Notes under the pieces: model-generated
Told to the model about the DNA's origin: nothing
Databases searched by the model: none
What the model saw: only the letters and a program-made list of their open reading frames with translations
Made by a program: the position numbers and the translations under genes
Shown: in pieces, positions 44,298 through 52,976 of the stretch
Layout: every line of letters starts with the position of its first letter
How positions within the stretch are numbered: position 1 is the first letter of the stretch
Source: JAUIAI01 sp050633665
Lineage (GTDB): Bacteria > Pseudomonadota > Gammaproteobacteria > Burkholderiales > Burkholderiaceae_E
DNA length: 64,000 nucleotides
Direction of reading: 5' to 3'
Assembly: GCA_050633665.1 (NCBI GenBank)
Contig: JBOEGY010000006.1
Span: 62,001-126,000, forward strand

Positions 44298-46207
44298 CAG
44301 GCTTGCTCGCTCTGCTGAAGCGGGAACAGACACCGGACCGACTGCTGGCTGGCGAGTGTTCTCAGGGGAATTTCCTGCTCGCGACAAACGTCTCTCGCCT
44401 GTTCGCAACGTTCGGCAAACGCACAGCCGGTCGGCAGTTTGTTGACAACCGGCGGGCGCCCTTCAATCGCCTGCAGATGTTGCCCGGGGTTGTTCAAGAC
44501 GGGGACGCAGTCGATCAGCCGGGCGGTGTAGGGATGGGCGGGCGTTGCGAGAATGTCTGCAGTTGAGCCGGTTTCGACGATTTTGCCGGCATACATGACC
44601 GCAACCCGGTCGCATATTGCCGACACCACACCGAAGTCATGGGTGATAAAAAGAATTGCAGCCTGCCGCTCGTGTCGCAGACGGTTCATCAGACTGAGGA
44701 TCTGAGCCTGAACCGTGACATCAAGCGCCGTTGTGGGTTCATCAGCAATCAATACCTTGGGGTCGTTGGCCAGTGCGATGGCAATACAGACTCTCTGGCG
44801 CATGCCGCCCGACAATTCGTGGGGATAGGCATCAAGCCGTTGTTCAGCATTCGGGATTCGAACCTGTTTCAAAAGCGCCGTAGCGCGCTCGCGTGCATCG
44901 CGCCGATTGAGCGGCGAGTGGGCCTGTATTGCCTCAATGACCTGGTCGCCAATCCGGTAAAGCGGATGCAGCGTGGATAGCGGATCTTGAAAGACGTGCG
45001 CGACAGCCGATCCTCGTAATTCGCGCAGTCGCTCGTTGCTGACGCCAAACAAGTCTTCGCCTTCCAGCCAGGCGGCACCGCCGGCAATCTGCCCCGGCGG
45101 AGACGGGACCAGGCCCATGATGGACATCGCGGTGACTGATTTTCCAGAGCCTGACTCACCGACCAGGCCGAGACATTCGCCGGCGGCAAGTTGTAGGTGA
45201 ATGCCGCCGGTCGCCTGATAGATCTCTGAACCAATATGAAACTGTGTACTTAGATGCCGCACCTCAAGCAAAGCGGCGGATTCGGTCACTGCACGCGCTG
45301 GCACTGACTGACGGGTAACTGCAGTGCGGGCGACCGGACGCATCAGGGCACCGGAGCGCAAGCGCGGGTCAAGGACGTCCCGGATGCCGTCGCCAAGCAG
45401 GTTGATCGACATCACGACCAGGAAGATCATCACACCGGGTACCACTGAGACATGGGGTGAAGTAAACAGGATTTTGCGGCCTTCGCCGAGCATTGATCCC
45501 AGGTCTGCTTGTGGTGGCTGTGCCCCCAGCCCCAGAAATGACAGGCCGGCTGTTTCCAGAATCATCCAGCCGACTGTGGTTGAGATTGTAATAATGATGA
45601 TCGGCATGACATTGGGCAAGACCTCGCCGAACAGGATTTGCCAATGCGACTTGCCGCTCAATCTGGCGGCATCAACAAATTCGCGTTTTGACAACCCCAG
45701 TGTAATGCCGCGGATGTTGCGCGCAAAGAATGGAATGTTGACGATTGCTATTGCGTATAAGGCGTTGATCAGTCCCGGGCCGAGAACCGCGACGATGGCC
45801 AGCGCCAGCAAGATGTATGGAAAAGCCATCACCATGTCGACGCCACGCATCAGCAGGGCATCTGTCCGGCCGCCGGCGTAGCCCGCCACCAGGCCGATCA
45901 GTGAGCCGAATACGGCAGCAATCAGAGAGGCTGACAGACCGACGGCCAGACTGACCCGGCTGCCCCAGATCAACCGGGAGAGCAGGTCACGGCCAAGCGA
46001 GTCTGTGCCCAGGATGTGGCCTTGAGCCCCTGGACGCAGCAGGCGGTTGGCCGGGTCGGTAATGTCGGGGTCCGGTAACGGCAGCCATGGTGCCGCGAGA
46101 GCCAAAGCGGTAATCAGCAACAGGACAATCAGCCCGGCGGTTGCCAGGCGGTTATGAAAAAGCAGGCTGAGCGTGCCGGGACGGACAGGTTTGCGTGCGC
46201 TTGCCAT
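44297..46207 (-). CDS. Fused ABC permease (OppC type) and ATPase (OppD type)
   Basis: A 636-residue protein with two normally separate subunits in one chain. Residues 1-285 are a DppC/OppC permease (N-terminal TM helix, the HILGTDSLGRDLLSRLIWG block, and the EAA-like loop FVDAARLSGKSHWQILFGEVLPN). After a linker of about 30 residues comes an OppD ATPase (about 315-636): Walker A GESGSGKSV, signature LSGGMRQRVCIAIAL, Walker B LIADEPTTALD, and GCAFAERCEQARDVC. Such fusions occur in some proteobacteria. It overlaps neighbours by one base on both sides, with no frameshift involved. The substrate is probably a peptide or amino-acid derivative. Confidence 0.92.
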   Translation of the reverse strand: MASARKPVRPGTLSLLFHNRLATAGLIVLLLITALALAAPWLPLPDPDITDPANRLLRPGAQGHILGTDSLGRDLLSRLIWGSRVSLAVGLSASLIAAVFGSLIGLVAGYAGGRTDALLMRGVDMVMAFPYILLALAIVAVLGPGLINALYAIAIVNIPFFARNIRGITLGLSKREFVDAARLSGKSHWQILFGEVLPNVMPIIIITISTTVGWMILETAGLSFLGLGAQPPQADLGSMLGEGRKILFTSPHVSVVPGVMIFLVVMSINLLGDGIRDVLDPRLRSGALMRPVARTAVTRQSVPARAVTESAALLEVRHLSTQFHIGSEIYQATGGIHLQLAAGECLGLVGESGSGKSVTAMSIMGLVPSPPGQIAGGAAWLEGEDLFGVSNERLRELRGSAVAHVFQDPLSTLHPLYRIGDQVIEAIQAHSPLNRRDARERATALLKQVRIPNAEQRLDAYPHELSGGMRQRVCIAIALANDPKVLIADEPTTALDVTVQAQILSLMNRLRHERQAAILFITHDFGVVSAICDRVAVMYAGKIVETGSTADILATPAHPYTARLIDCVPVLNNPGQHLQAIEGRPPVVNKLPTGCAFAERCEQARDVCREQEIPLRTLASQQSVRCLFPLQQSEQA

Positions 46208-47151
46208 CAGCGTAACCTCGGATCGATGACCGTCTGTACGACATCAGCGGCAAGGTTGAATAGAACATATGCCGCCGCGACGACCAGCACGCCGCCTTGT
46301 ACCAGGAGTAAGTCCCGGGTTGAAATGGCTTTGACCAGCATCGAGCCAATACCGGGCCATTGAAAGACGGTTTCAATATAGACCGCGCCGCCCATGACGA
46401 ATCCGGCCTGAATGCCGAGGACGGGAATCACGCTAACCAGCGCGGCCTTGAAAGCATGGCGCAGGATGACCTGGCGTTCGCTCAGGCCTTTGGCGCGCGC
46501 GGTCCGAATGTAGTCCTGGCGTAAAACCTCGAGCATTGACGTGCGGGTCAGCCGGGCGATGACGCCAGTGGCGACGACGGCCAGGGTAATCGCGGGCAGA
46601 GCCAGGTGATGGAGCAGGTCGGGCAGATCTCCGCCCCCGTAAATCGCGTACATGCCGCTGACCGGCGTCCACTTCAGGGTGACTGAAAAGAGCAGGATAA
46701 GTAACAGCCCGAGCCAGAAAGACGGTGTGGAAATCCCGATCAAGACCAGGACAGTGACGATACGGTCCGCCCAGCCGTATTGGTAGACCGCAGAGATGAC
46801 CCCGGCCACCAGGCCAAGCAGCGAACACATCACGAGAGCGGATCCGGCTAGCAAGAGGGTGGCATTAAATCGCTCAAGGACTTCATCCAGTACCGGTCGG
46901 TTCAAGGTGTATGACTGCCCGAAATCACCTTGCAGCAGGTTGGTCAGCCAGATCCAGTACTGTTCGGGAAGTGATTTGTCGAGCCCGAGACTCGCATTGA
47001 GTCTGGCAATATTGTCGGGCGTTGCGTAAGAGCCGAGAATCGCTGTCGCCGGGTCCCCCGGGATCATGGCCATCGTGAGAAAAACAATGACCGTCAAGCC
47101 GAACAGGACCGGTATGGCGGCAAGCAGGCGTTTGAAGATGTAGGCGCTCAC
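46207..47151 (-). CDS. ABC transporter permease (OppB/DppB type)
   Basis: A 314-residue permease with six TM helices. The first helix starts at residue 8, and the typical NLLQGDFGQSYTLNRPV block follows (about 89-105); the cytoplasmic EAA-type loop is VLRQDYIRTARAKGLSERQVILRHAFKAAL (about 219-248). It starts with GTG, preceded by GGAG at 7 bp. It lies after the binding-protein gene across a strong hairpin and is one-base coupled to the fused permease-ATPase. Confidence 0.92.
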   Translation of the reverse strand: MSAYIFKRLLAAIPVLFGLTVIVFLTMAMIPGDPATAILGSYATPDNIARLNASLGLDKSLPEQYWIWLTNLLQGDFGQSYTLNRPVLDEVLERFNATLLLAGSALVMCSLLGLVAGVISAVYQYGWADRIVTVLVLIGISTPSFWLGLLLILLFSVTLKWTPVSGMYAIYGGGDLPDLLHHLALPAITLAVVATGVIARLTRTSMLEVLRQDYIRTARAKGLSERQVILRHAFKAALVSVIPVLGIQAGFVMGGAVYIETVFQWPGIGSMLVKAISTRDLLLVQGGVLVVAAAYVLFNLAADVVQTVIDPRLR

Positions 47152-47169
47152 AGGCAGGCTCCAAATAGA

Positions 47170-47222
47170 AACTGGCGGCGTTCCGGCTGGTCAGGGCAAA
47201 CAGACCGGAATCGCCGCCAGTT
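47170..47222 (-). repeat. Large hairpin after the binding-protein gene
   Basis: AACTGGCGGCG (47170-47180) pairs with CGCCGCCAGTT (47212-47222), extended by TTCCGG / CCGGAA with one bulge, giving a 17-bp stem with an 18-base loop. On the transcribed strand it is followed by a short, interrupted T-rich tract (TTTCTATTT), so it may terminate part of the transcripts between the binding-protein and permease genes. Confidence 0.65.
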
Positions 47223-47237
47223 CAACTTACCAGCACT

Positions 47238-48791
47238 CTAAGGTTTGGATACTTGTTGCAGCATCAACACGAACGAGGGTTGAAGCTTGAACTGCTTGAC
47301 CCGTTTCGACACCACCGCATTCTGCTTCCAGTTGGCCACGAATACCCACGGAGCGTCATCTTTCACGATGGTCTGCATCTCCTGGTAGAGCGAGGCGCGT
47401 TTACTCTGGTCGGTTTCAGTGCGGGCCGCGCTGAGTAGTTCGTCCACTTTCTTGTTGGAGTAATAGCCTGAGTTGAACCCCCCTTTATCCGGCGAGGCGG
47501 CGGTACGCAAGGCCAGGAATGGCAGCGTATCGGGGTCATTCGTCATCCACGCCATCTCGGCCATGTCGGCTTTGCCAGCCAGGCCCGGATTGACTTTGCC
47601 CAGATAGGTATTCCATTCGTAGGTTTCGATTTTGACCTTCATGCCAACCGCTTGCAGGTCAGCCTGAATGGCCGTGCCCATCGCAATCGGGTCGAGCATG
47701 CCAGAGCCGCCTTCGGCAACAAAAAATGTCAGTTCTTCCCCTTTGTAGCCGGCCTGCTCAAGCAAGGCTTTGGCCTTGGCCGGATCATAGGGATAGGGCT
47801 GCAAAGACTTGTTATAAGCCCAGGCAAATGCGGGTGGAGTGGGGCCGGCCGCCACCTCAGCGGTACCTTGCAGAATGTTCTCAACCAGCGCTTTCTTGTT
47901 GATTGCGTAGTTGGCCGCCTGCCGCACAGCCTTGTTGGCGAACGGGCCTTCCTTGGCATTCAGAATCAGGAACCAGACGTGTGGCCCGGCTTGTTCCTGG
48001 ACGGTGAAATCATTGTTGCTGCGGAACTGCTGCAAGCTGTCCGGTGGCACCTCCACCATTACATCCAGGCCGCCGGCCAGCATTTCGGCAATGCGTGTGT
48101 TGGCGTCGGTGATCGGGCGGAAAATGATCGCCTCAAGCGGTGCGCTGCCGCCCCAGTAGTCGGGGTTACGACTGACAACGACTTTGGAGTTTGCCTCCCA
48201 GGCTTCGAACTTATAAGCGCCAGTGCCCACTGGCTTGCGACCGAAACCTTTACCATTTTCCTTGACCGCACTGGGCGAAACCATCAGGCCGGTTGGGTAG
48301 GCCAGGTTTGACAGAAATGGCGCGTAAGGATCTTTGAGTTTGAATTCGACGGTGTGTGAGTCAAGCGCGTTGACTTTTTCGACGGCCGAGAAGAAAAATG
48401 CCAGCGGGAACGGGCCGGTATTGTGGAACGGATGCTTCTTGTCCAGCATGCGATCAAAATTGAATTTGACGGCCGAGGCATCAAATGCGGTGCCGTCATG
48501 GAATTTGACATCGCTGCGCAATTTGAAGGTATAGGTTTTGCCGTCGTCGGCGATGGTCCAGCTTTCGGCCAGTGACGGCTCCACTTCAAGCGTACCGTCT
48601 TTGTACCGGGTCAGCCCGTCATACAGATTCACCAGGATTCGAAAGTCGTTGACGGCAGTGACCGCCTGCGGATCCAGAGACTTGGGCTCTGCGATTTGTC
48701 CGACCAGCAGAACATTGGACGGTGTCTGGGCATGCACCGGGGCCGCAGCCATCCAGCAAGCCAGCCCGAGGGCAGTCAATAGGCGTTTCAT
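47238..48791 (-). CDS. ABC transporter substrate-binding protein (family 5, DppA-like)
   Basis: A 517-residue periplasmic binding protein with a signal peptide (about 1-21, ending PVHAQT) and the SBP_bac_5 pattern: KSLDPQAVTAVNDFRILVNLYDGL (about 37-60), the LAESWTIADDGKTYTFKLRSDVKFHDG block (about 74-100) and a long C-terminal lobe. GGGAG lies 6 bp before the ATG. It leads the operon of OppB-, fused OppCD-, OppF-type genes and a GntR regulator. The divergent M20 amidase suggests a small N-substituted amino acid or peptide as ligand, which is inference. Confidence 0.92.
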   Translation of the reverse strand: MKRLLTALGLACWMAAAPVHAQTPSNVLLVGQIAEPKSLDPQAVTAVNDFRILVNLYDGLTRYKDGTLEVEPSLAESWTIADDGKTYTFKLRSDVKFHDGTAFDASAVKFNFDRMLDKKHPFHNTGPFPLAFFFSAVEKVNALDSHTVEFKLKDPYAPFLSNLAYPTGLMVSPSAVKENGKGFGRKPVGTGAYKFEAWEANSKVVVSRNPDYWGGSAPLEAIIFRPITDANTRIAEMLAGGLDVMVEVPPDSLQQFRSNNDFTVQEQAGPHVWFLILNAKEGPFANKAVRQAANYAINKKALVENILQGTAEVAAGPTPPAFAWAYNKSLQPYPYDPAKAKALLEQAGYKGEELTFFVAEGGSGMLDPIAMGTAIQADLQAVGMKVKIETYEWNTYLGKVNPGLAGKADMAEMAWMTNDPDTLPFLALRTAASPDKGGFNSGYYSNKKVDELLSAARTETDQSKRASLYQEMQTIVKDDAPWVFVANWKQNAVVSKRVKQFKLQPSFVLMLQQVSKP

Positions 48792-48947
48792 TCGTTTCTC
48801 CCTTTCGCCTTTGTTGGCGATGTCATGTGTACCCTAATTAATCAACAAAAATAAGATAAATGCAAGCTTTAATCATGATAAATTTTGGTGCGGTTGTGCC
48901 GTCTCGGTGCATCCGGTCATCTGTCCCATCCAGTGAGCGATTGAGTC
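48792..48947. promoter_or_regulatory. AT-rich divergent promoter region
   Basis: A 156-bp gap between the ABC operon and the divergent amidase; it contains a clearly AT-rich stretch (48832-48885), unlike the surrounding DNA. The palindrome ATCATGAT at 48872-48879 is a candidate half-site pair for the operon's own GntR regulator. No -35/-10 pair can be assigned with confidence. Confidence 0.4.
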
Positions 48948-50192
48948 ATGAAACAGCTTTCCATTAACGCAGCGCGGCTGCGAGCGTTGCTCGACGGGGT
49001 CAATGCTCACGGCCTGAATCCGGCCACTGGCGGGTGTAATCGTCCCAGTTTCTCGGCGGCGGATATGGCCGCGCGCCACTGGCTCGCTGAGCAAATGAGG
49101 GCTGATGGATTGACGGTGCGGCTTGATGCAGCCGGTAACGTGATCGGCCGCTTCGGCCCGGAGCAAGGCCCGTGCATCATGAGCGGCTCGCATCTGGATA
49201 CCGTGCCGGAAGGGGGCGCTTTTGACGGCTTGCTAGGCGTTTGCGCCGCCCTGGAATCGGTACGTGCGATGCAAGATGCCGGTCTGGTGCCGGCGCGCGC
49301 CATTGAGGTGGTGGCGACGGCGGAAGAAGAAGGGCGCTACGGCGGAATGCTGGGCTCGCAGACGATAGCCGGGCAGATTCCGGCGGGCTGGTTAGCCGGT
49401 GCGGTCAGTGCCTCTGGGGAGTTGCTGACTGATGCCATGCGTGCGCAAGGGCTTGACCCGACAAAGCTGGCGGCCAGTGCACGACGCGCAGATGAAGTCA
49501 CGGCATTTGTTGAGCTGCATATTGAGCAAGGTCCGGTGCTGGAGGCCGAGGGCATTCCGATCGGGCTGGTTGAGGGGATTTCCGGCATCAGCAGTCTGGC
49601 GGTTCGGTTCATGGGCAAGGCCAATCATTCCGGTACGACGCCGATGCACTTGCGCGCCGATGCGTTTGCCGGCCTGGCCCAGGTGGCTGTGGCGATTGAC
49701 GCCATCATCGAACAGTTTGGTGGGCCGCAATCAAGGATCACGATCGGCCAGGTGAATTTGCAGCCTAACTTTGCGCACACGATTCCCGGCCAGGCCGATT
49801 TCACCGTGATCATACGAGACAGCACGGAGGCAAGCTTGCATCAGCTACGCGATGCAATTGCCGATACGGTTCGCAGTGCCGCAGCGGCTCACCGTCTGGA
49901 TGCCACCATCGAGGAGCAAAGCTGGTTGGCACCGATTGAGCTGGACCAGTCTTTGCGGCAGGTTGTGCAACAGCAGGCGACAGCGCTGGGTCTGGCCACC
50001 ATGCCCATGCCGTCCGGCGCCGGTCATGACGCCCAGACGATGCAGTCACTCTGCCCGTCGGCGCTGATTTTCGTGCCCAGCCGTGACGGCGTCAGCCACT
50101 CCCCGCGAGAATGGACCGACTGGCGCTACCTTGAGCAGGGGGCCAATCTGTTGCTGGCGACTTTGAGGCAACTTAGCGGCGCCGGCGAGTAG
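48948..50192 (+). CDS. M20-family amidase (hydantoinase/carbamoylase type)
   Basis: A 414-residue dizinc amidohydrolase of the group containing N-carbamoyl-L-amino-acid hydrolase, beta-ureidopropionase and allantoate amidohydrolase. Motifs in order: SGSHLDTVPEGGAFDG (about 79-94, His and Asp ligands), the AEEEGRYGG metal Glu, HIEQGPVLE, the lid HSGTTPM, and the C-terminal SGAGHDAQTM (His ligand) and PSRDGVSHSPREW. It cleaves the N-carbamoyl or ureido group of an amino-acid-like substrate. It is divergent from a peptide-type ABC operon, so both may be used for one imported compound. No hydantoinase gene is seen nearby. Confidence 0.9.
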   Translation: MKQLSINAARLRALLDGVNAHGLNPATGGCNRPSFSAADMAARHWLAEQMRADGLTVRLDAAGNVIGRFGPEQGPCIMSGSHLDTVPEGGAFDGLLGVCAALESVRAMQDAGLVPARAIEVVATAEEEGRYGGMLGSQTIAGQIPAGWLAGAVSASGELLTDAMRAQGLDPTKLAASARRADEVTAFVELHIEQGPVLEAEGIPIGLVEGISGISSLAVRFMGKANHSGTTPMHLRADAFAGLAQVAVAIDAIIEQFGGPQSRITIGQVNLQPNFAHTIPGQADFTVIIRDSTEASLHQLRDAIADTVRSAAAAHRLDATIEEQSWLAPIELDQSLRQVVQQQATALGLATMPMPSGAGHDAQTMQSLCPSALIFVPSRDGVSHSPREWTDWRYLEQGANLLLATLRQLSGAGE

Positions 50193-50222
50193 CCAATCAC
50201 CGACCAGAGCGGGTGGGCTGAA

Positions 50223-51443
50223 TCACGTCAACCAGGTGTCACGCCACCAGCGCCAGCTCAATGCCAGGACGATCAGGCCGGTCAGCGTCATCATCACCGC
50301 AGTAACCGGCGCGCCGAAGGTTTCGGCCATCGCGCCAAGCACGATAAACCCGATCGGCCCGATGCCGATGCACATCGTCATCATGCCCATCGCCTGACTC
50401 CTCATGCCCGGGGGGGCGGTCACAAAGGTGATGGTTGACTGCATGATCGCGAATCCGGCCTGACCGGTGCCGACCAGAAATAGCGCCAGCCCGGCCAGCA
50501 TTGGATCACCCGCGAGCGCAAACGCCGGTAACAAACCCAGAAAAGTGATGACGCCAACAATGTAAATTCGACCGAATCGTCCGGGCCGTGACAGGCGCGC
50601 AATCACCAGCGAGCCGATCAGCGCGCCCAAACCGTCGGCGCTGGCCAGCAAGCCGATGCTGTCCGGACTCAACCTAAGTTGATCCTGACCAATGACCGGG
50701 ACCATGCTCAGGACCGGCCAGCCGAAAATATTGAAAACAATTGTGACACACATTGCCCCGGTCAACCGGGTGTCTTTCCTGAGAACCGACCAGCTGGCAG
50801 ACATTGTCTGCAGCAGCGAGCGACCGGCGGTTGGGGGGACTTCGTTGCGATGGCTGGTCGCCAGCGCCGCGATCATTGCCAGCACATACAACACCAGCGT
50901 CAGCAACAAAGTCCCCTGAATGCCCGCAGTGGCGAGCAACAGGCCACCCAGGCTGGGGCCTGCGAGACGGCTGGCATTGCTGGTGCCCACCTCAATTGAC
51001 ATCGCCCGGCTCATCCACTCATTGCCAACGACATCGCCAATCATGGTTCTTCGCACCGAGTTGTCGGTGGCCCAGGCTGTGCCGTTTATAAAACTCGCAA
51101 TGCCCAGGTGCCAGACTTCCAGTTGACCAAATATGCTGACACCTGTCAGGATGGTGGCTGTAAGCAGGGAGACGGCAATAACGACCAGCAGGGCATGGTG
51201 TCGAACAATCCGCTCGGCAATTGTGCCAAACACTGCGCCGAACAAAGCCATTGGCAGCAAGCGCAGCATCGTCATAGCGGCGACCAAAAATGCTGAGTTG
51301 GTCAGTTGATAGGTCACAATCCCGAAGACCAGGATTTCCAGCCAGCGAATCAGAAAGGAAGTGAGACCGACCCACCACAGGCAGACAAAGTCCCGGCTAC
51401 TCAGTAACCGGGCGATTCCATCAGGGGCGTCAACGGTGGTCAT
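50223..51443 (-). CDS. MFS transporter
   Basis: A 406-residue protein with about 12 TM helices of the major facilitator superfamily, in the subgroup of EntS/MFS_3-like exporters. The GTAWATDNSVRRTMIGDVVG block after TM4 is typical of that group. It ends 30 bp from the convergent amidase gene and stands alone. Cargo unknown; export of a metabolite or drug is possible. Confidence 0.88.
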   Translation of the reverse strand: MTTVDAPDGIARLLSSRDFVCLWWVGLTSFLIRWLEILVFGIVTYQLTNSAFLVAAMTMLRLLPMALFGAVFGTIAERIVRHHALLVVIAVSLLTATILTGVSIFGQLEVWHLGIASFINGTAWATDNSVRRTMIGDVVGNEWMSRAMSIEVGTSNASRLAGPSLGGLLLATAGIQGTLLLTLVLYVLAMIAALATSHRNEVPPTAGRSLLQTMSASWSVLRKDTRLTGAMCVTIVFNIFGWPVLSMVPVIGQDQLRLSPDSIGLLASADGLGALIGSLVIARLSRPGRFGRIYIVGVITFLGLLPAFALAGDPMLAGLALFLVGTGQAGFAIMQSTITFVTAPPGMRSQAMGMMTMCIGIGPIGFIVLGAMAETFGAPVTAVMMTLTGLIVLALSWRWWRDTWLT

Positions 51444-51707
51444 TGACTGGCTGGCACAGGCCTGACTGCCAAGCGGGAGGCAAGCGCCGGGTCAAGCGTC
51501 AAGAGTTCGAAAGCCGTGAGTATGTTCAATTCCATCAAGGGATTGGAGCATACCCGGGTAAGTTGTTTAGAGAGTGGAATGCTGCGGTGCAATAAGAGCC
51601 GGGTAAGCCGTTCGACAGGCTTAACGTTGTTTAGATTAAGCTTTGCTAGTGGGCCGATCGATTCAAACAGGGTCGGCCGTTTTGATCAGGGGAAAAGGAG
51701 ACTACCT

Positions 51708-52874
51708 ATGTTGATGGTTAAAAGTTCAATTGCGGCGACCGCCGTAGCGGTCGCGTTGACCAGTTTTGCGGCCAGTGCAGAAGACGTGAAACTACCGAAT
51801 CAGTTGTCATGGACTGCATACGGGACGAAGTCGTCCGGCTATGCGCAAGGCGTGGGCATCGGCCAGATGCTCAAGAAAAACTACGGCACAGCACTGCGAA
51901 TCATTCCCGGCAAGAATGATGTTTCGCGGATGGTGCCGCTGCGTTCAGGTCAGTCTGAAATCTGCGCCTGTGGTGCGGCTGCGGTTTTCGCCCAGGAAGG
52001 CGCGCTGATGTTCGGCTCCAAGAAATGGGGCCCGATGCCATTGCTGAACCTGTTTAACAACCTGGGTAGCAATGGTCAGCAACTGGTGGTTGCCGGCGAC
52101 TCGGGGATCAAGACTGCAGCAGACCTGAAAGGCAAGCGTGTCACTTTTGTTAAGGGTGCGCCGGCGCTGAATCTGAACGCCGAAGCCATGCTCGCTTTTG
52201 CCGGCCTGACCTGGGACGACGTCAAGAAAGTCACTGTTCCGGGCTGGGGCCAGTCTGCTGAAGCGGTTGTTAACGGGCAGGCAGATGCCACCTGGGGCAG
52301 CACTGTCTCAAGTGCCTACCAGAAACTGGCCGCGTCACCGCGCGGCCTGTATTGGTTGAACCTGCCGCACAGCGATGCCGAAGGATGGGCCCGGGCTCGC
52401 AAGGTGGCCCCGCACTGGTCACAGTCGAAAGTTGAAAAAGCAGTTGATATCGAGAAAAACGAGTCGGGCGGCAAAAGTTATGAAGGTAATAACTACCCCT
52501 ACCCGATCTATGTGGCCTCGCCCAAGATTTCCGATGAAACGGCTTACAGCCTGACCAAAGCCGTGATGGAAAACTATGAGCAGATCAAAGACAGCGGCCC
52601 GGGCATGGACGGCTACCGTCTGGTTCGTCAGCCGCTGAAATGGGCGTTTCCGTATCACCCGGCCGCTATCAAGTACTACAAGGAAAAAGGCGTCTGGACA
52701 GCCGACCACGACACTTATAACGATGGTCTGCTGAACCGTCAGAAAGTTCTGGCTGATGCCTGGGCCAAGATGGACAAAGACCTTGCTGATGACGCTTTTA
52801 TTGCCGCCTGGCAGAAAGTACGTGCTGATGCACTCGACGCCGCCGGCCTGGATGTTCCGTTCCGTAGCTGGTAA
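51708..52874 (+). CDS. TAXI-family TRAP solute-binding protein
   Basis: A 388-residue periplasmic protein with a signal peptide (about 1-24, ending AASAED) and the TAXI pattern: TAYGTKSSGYAQGVGIGQML (about 36-55), GQSEICACGAAAVF and DLKGKRVTFVKGAPALNLNAEAM. The ATG has AGGAG 7 bp upstream and starts the signal peptide correctly; an in-frame start 192 bp upstream would place the signal sequence internally. It is followed by a fused permease and a flavin monooxygenase. It belongs to a different TAXI subgroup from the one at 40222 and is longer. Ligand unknown. Confidence 0.92.
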   Translation: MLMVKSSIAATAVAVALTSFAASAEDVKLPNQLSWTAYGTKSSGYAQGVGIGQMLKKNYGTALRIIPGKNDVSRMVPLRSGQSEICACGAAAVFAQEGALMFGSKKWGPMPLLNLFNNLGSNGQQLVVAGDSGIKTAADLKGKRVTFVKGAPALNLNAEAMLAFAGLTWDDVKKVTVPGWGQSAEAVVNGQADATWGSTVSSAYQKLAASPRGLYWLNLPHSDAEGWARARKVAPHWSQSKVEKAVDIEKNESGGKSYEGNNYPYPIYVASPKISDETAYSLTKAVMENYEQIKDSGPGMDGYRLVRQPLKWAFPYHPAAIKYYKEKGVWTADHDTYNDGLLNRQKVLADAWAKMDKDLADDAFIAAWQKVRADALDAAGLDVPFRSW

Positions 52875-52896
52875 TTGATCGATATAAGCAAAACAC

Positions 52897-52952
52897 CAGT
52901 GCCGGCTCAGGCCGGCACTGCCTGATTTTCTGGCGCGGCTGTACTGGCCGCG
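52897..52952 (+). repeat. Two hairpins after the TAXI binding-protein gene
   Basis: CAGTGCCGGC (52897-52906) pairs with GCCGGCACTG (52911-52920) around TCAG, a perfect 10-bp stem. A second stem, CGCGGC (52934-52939) with GCCGCG (52947-52952), is followed by TCTTTTGTT. They sit in the 102-bp gap before the permease and may partly terminate transcription or protect the upstream mRNA. Confidence 0.6.
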
Positions 52953-52976
52953 TCTTTTGTTATTCAAGCCGAATCC

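Noticed and set aside
44844..44862. tRNA T-loop-like GGTTCGAATCCC on the minus strand
   Set aside because: It lies in the conserved coding sequence of the ABC ATPase and no tRNA cloverleaf surrounds it.
47652..48311. 219-codon plus-strand open frame inside the ABC binding-protein gene
   Set aside because: The minus-strand protein is a clear family-5 binding protein; the opposite frame reflects its codon composition.
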